From Actinomycetota bacterium (GTDB taxonomy: Bacteria; Actinomycetota; Actinomycetes; S36-B12), in the NCBI GenBank assembly GCA_027729865.1, contig JAQCBM010000102.1:1-6820 (forward strand): DNA of 6,820 nucleotides. The letters run 5' to 3'. Shown here in pieces: positions 5,652-6,820 of this stretch. The position numbers and the translations under genes were made by a program. The notes beneath the pieces were generated by a model that saw nothing but the letters and a program-made list of their open reading frames with translations, had not been told where the DNA came from and did not search any database. Positions within the stretch are counted from its first letter, which is position 1; every line of letters begins with the position of its first letter.

Positions 5652-6263
5652 CTAGCGGCGAACTGAAACGGGCAACCGATCCGAGTACGGAGCCCGGGGA
5701 GCGGTGACCGCCCTTTCGATCATCCGGGCGAAGGCGCGAGCCCCCTCAGGTCGAAGGTGCACACCATCGGCATAGAGGTACGACGGATTCTTCGTAGCAG
5801 CCGCGTTCCAATCCAGCAACACCACTCGGTCACTTCGGAAGGCCCCGTCACACGAGCGCAGCATGTCGTTATTGACGCTCTCCCACTTCCGCGGCACCTT
5901 GACCGTCACCAGATATACGCGCCGCTGCTTGCCTGCCGTTCGCACTAACTCTTTGCACATTTTCAGCGTGTACGTGCCGTTCGTGCCGAGGTGCACCACC
6001 ACATGCTCGGGCAACTTCCCACCTCGCTTGCGCAGCAAACCGGGCCCGGTCGCCGCCTGACGACTCACTGCGGCATCCACCACATCCACCCCACGATCCC
6101 GAAGTTGCGACTTGGCGCCGAGCATCACTGAGTCACCGATGGCGATCGCATCCAAGTCACGAGCCGAAACCGACGGCGCAACCAGCACAGCTGCCACAAG
6201 GACCGGCGCAGCCACAAGGGCGGCGAGAACTCGGTGCATCACGAAACTAGGACGACTCAGCAT
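5652..6263 (-). CDS. Secreted SGNH-fold hydrolase/acetyltransferase-like protein
   Basis: A 203-residue protein with an N-terminal signal peptide: a basic start, a hydrophobic run from about residue 12 to 30, and probable cleavage after SVSA (31-34). The rest is a compact SGNH domain with block I IGDSVMLGA (nucleophile Ser45), block III GTNG (93-96) and block V DGVHLRPEG with the catalytic pair Asp166/His169. Cys103 and Cys138 could form a disulfide outside the cell. The wording resembles the extracytoplasmic C-terminal SGNH domain of acyltransferase-3 proteins (OatA-like) that modify cell-wall sugars, but here it stands alone, without the membrane acyltransferase. A hydrolase or O-acetyl-group enzyme acting on the envelope is likely; the substrate is unknown. 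The ATG at 6263 has GGAG 9 bases upstream (6273-6276) and overlaps the upstream gene by 17 bases; an alternative ATG at 6239 has no ribosome-binding site. Translation is probably coupled to the upstream PLP-enzyme gene. Confidence 0.85.
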   Translation of the reverse strand: MLSRPSFVMHRVLAALVAAPVLVAAVLVAPSVSARDLDAIAIGDSVMLGAKSQLRDRGVDVVDAAVSRQAATGPGLLRKRGGKLPEHVVVHLGTNGTYTLKMCKELVRTAGKQRRVYLVTVKVPRKWESVNNDMLRSCDGAFRSDRVVLLDWNAAATKNPSYLYADGVHLRPEGARAFARMIERAVTAPRAPYSDRLPVSVRR

Positions 6264-6820
6264 CGATCACGGCTCCGACACGATCAATGATCTCCGCAAG
6301 GATCGCTTCGCTCGTGGCGTAGTTGATCCGGGCATGCCCCACCCCCGGAGCCCCGAAAGGTAGCCCGGAATTCACCGCTAGTTGCGCCTTATCCAGCAGC
6401 AACGCTGCCGGGTCCTCCCCGAGCATCGGCATGTGCACCCACGCCAGGTACGACGCCTCGGGCCAGGTCACCTGCACGCCTTCAAACCGAGAGAGTCCCT
6501 CCACCAACTGCCGACGACGACGATCCAACGCCTCCAGCATCTCGGTACGCCACGGACCACCATCGCGATAGGCCGCAAGTGTGCCGAGCACACCGAAGTG
6601 ACCAACGCCGAACGTTGCTTCGAGGGGTATCTCGTCGCACAACCTCTCGGCTACTGAATCCGACGCCACCAACTGCGCGCACTTCAATCCCGGGATGTTC
6701 CACGTCTTCGACGCAGAGACACACGACACCGCGCGCAGACCTGGCACACCTTCAGCAACGGCCAAGAAGGGATGGTGACGAGCACCGGTCAATGTCATCG
6801 GCGCGTGGACTTCATCAGCG
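6247..6820 (-). CDS. MalY/PatB-type PLP-dependent aminotransferase or cystathionine beta-lyase, C-terminal part
   Basis: Partial gene: the reading frame is open to the right edge and continues upstream of the displayed ATG at 6798, so the start lies outside. The 190 visible residues begin with ADEVHAPM, the DE[IV]H motif of MalY/PatB-type fold-type I enzymes, whose Asp contacts the PLP ring nitrogen. SASKTWNIPGLK follows, containing the PLP-binding lysine (visible residue 38). Further on are FGVLGTLAAYRDGG and, near the C-terminus, GHARINYATS with the probable substrate-carboxylate arginine. About half of a typical 390-residue protein is present. MalY/PatB members cleave C-S bonds in cystathionine or cysteine conjugates (beta-lyase), and some act as aminotransferases; the two cannot be separated here. 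The stop overlaps the start of the SGNH hydrolase gene, implying one operon, though no shared pathway is evident. Confidence 0.88.
   Translation of the reverse strand, partial: ADEVHAPMTLTGARHHPFLAVAEGVPGLRAVSCVSASKTWNIPGLKCAQLVASDSVAERLCDEIPLEATFGVGHFGVLGTLAAYRDGGPWRTEMLEALDRRRRQLVEGLSRFEGVQVTWPEASYLAWVHMPMLGEDPAALLLDKAQLAVNSGLPFGAPGVGHARINYATSEAILAEIIDRVGAVIDAESS

Overview
The window looks like an ordinary chromosomal segment of an actinomycete. The indicators are a WhiB-family iron-sulfur protein, a DUF3039 protein (both essentially confined to Actinomycetota), a GTP-dependent PEP carboxykinase of 606 residues, and genes whose start codons sit 6-7 bases after a TAnnnT -10 box, the leaderless layout common in this phylum. 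Base composition is moderately GC-rich, lower than in Streptomyces or Mycobacterium. The genus cannot be settled from this sequence. I saw no mobile element, tRNA, rRNA or CRISPR array.

Layout. (a) Positions 33-608, minus: a six-helix HdeD/DUF308 membrane protein, preceded by a 136-base spacer that carries a perfect 11-base direct repeat. (b) 745-1666, minus: a DUF3039 gene overlapping a lipoprotein gene for an amino-acid-type solute-binding protein that seems to have lost most of its second lobe. (c) 1667-1728: a 62-base divergent promoter region. (d) 1729-3645, plus: thioredoxin, a WhiB3/WhiD-like regulator and a long-form ornithine carbamoyltransferase. (e) 3652-5472, minus: PEP carboxykinase, converging on the carbamoyltransferase gene with only 6 bases between stop codons; a perfect 11-bp hairpin lies in the last codons of the latter. 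(f) 5473-5651: non-coding, with two inverted repeats. (g) 5652-6820, minus: a secreted SGNH hydrolase whose start overlaps the end of a MalY/PatB-type PLP lyase gene that runs off the right edge.

The genes do not form one pathway. Thioredoxin and WhiB suggest a thiol/redox theme, and carbamoyltransferase and PEP carboxykinase are central nitrogen and carbon metabolism. I found no clear undescribed multi-gene system. The most unusual items are the shortened solute-binding protein, the back-to-back leaderless promoters, the coding-region hairpin between the convergent genes and the tandem repeats before the HdeD-like gene.
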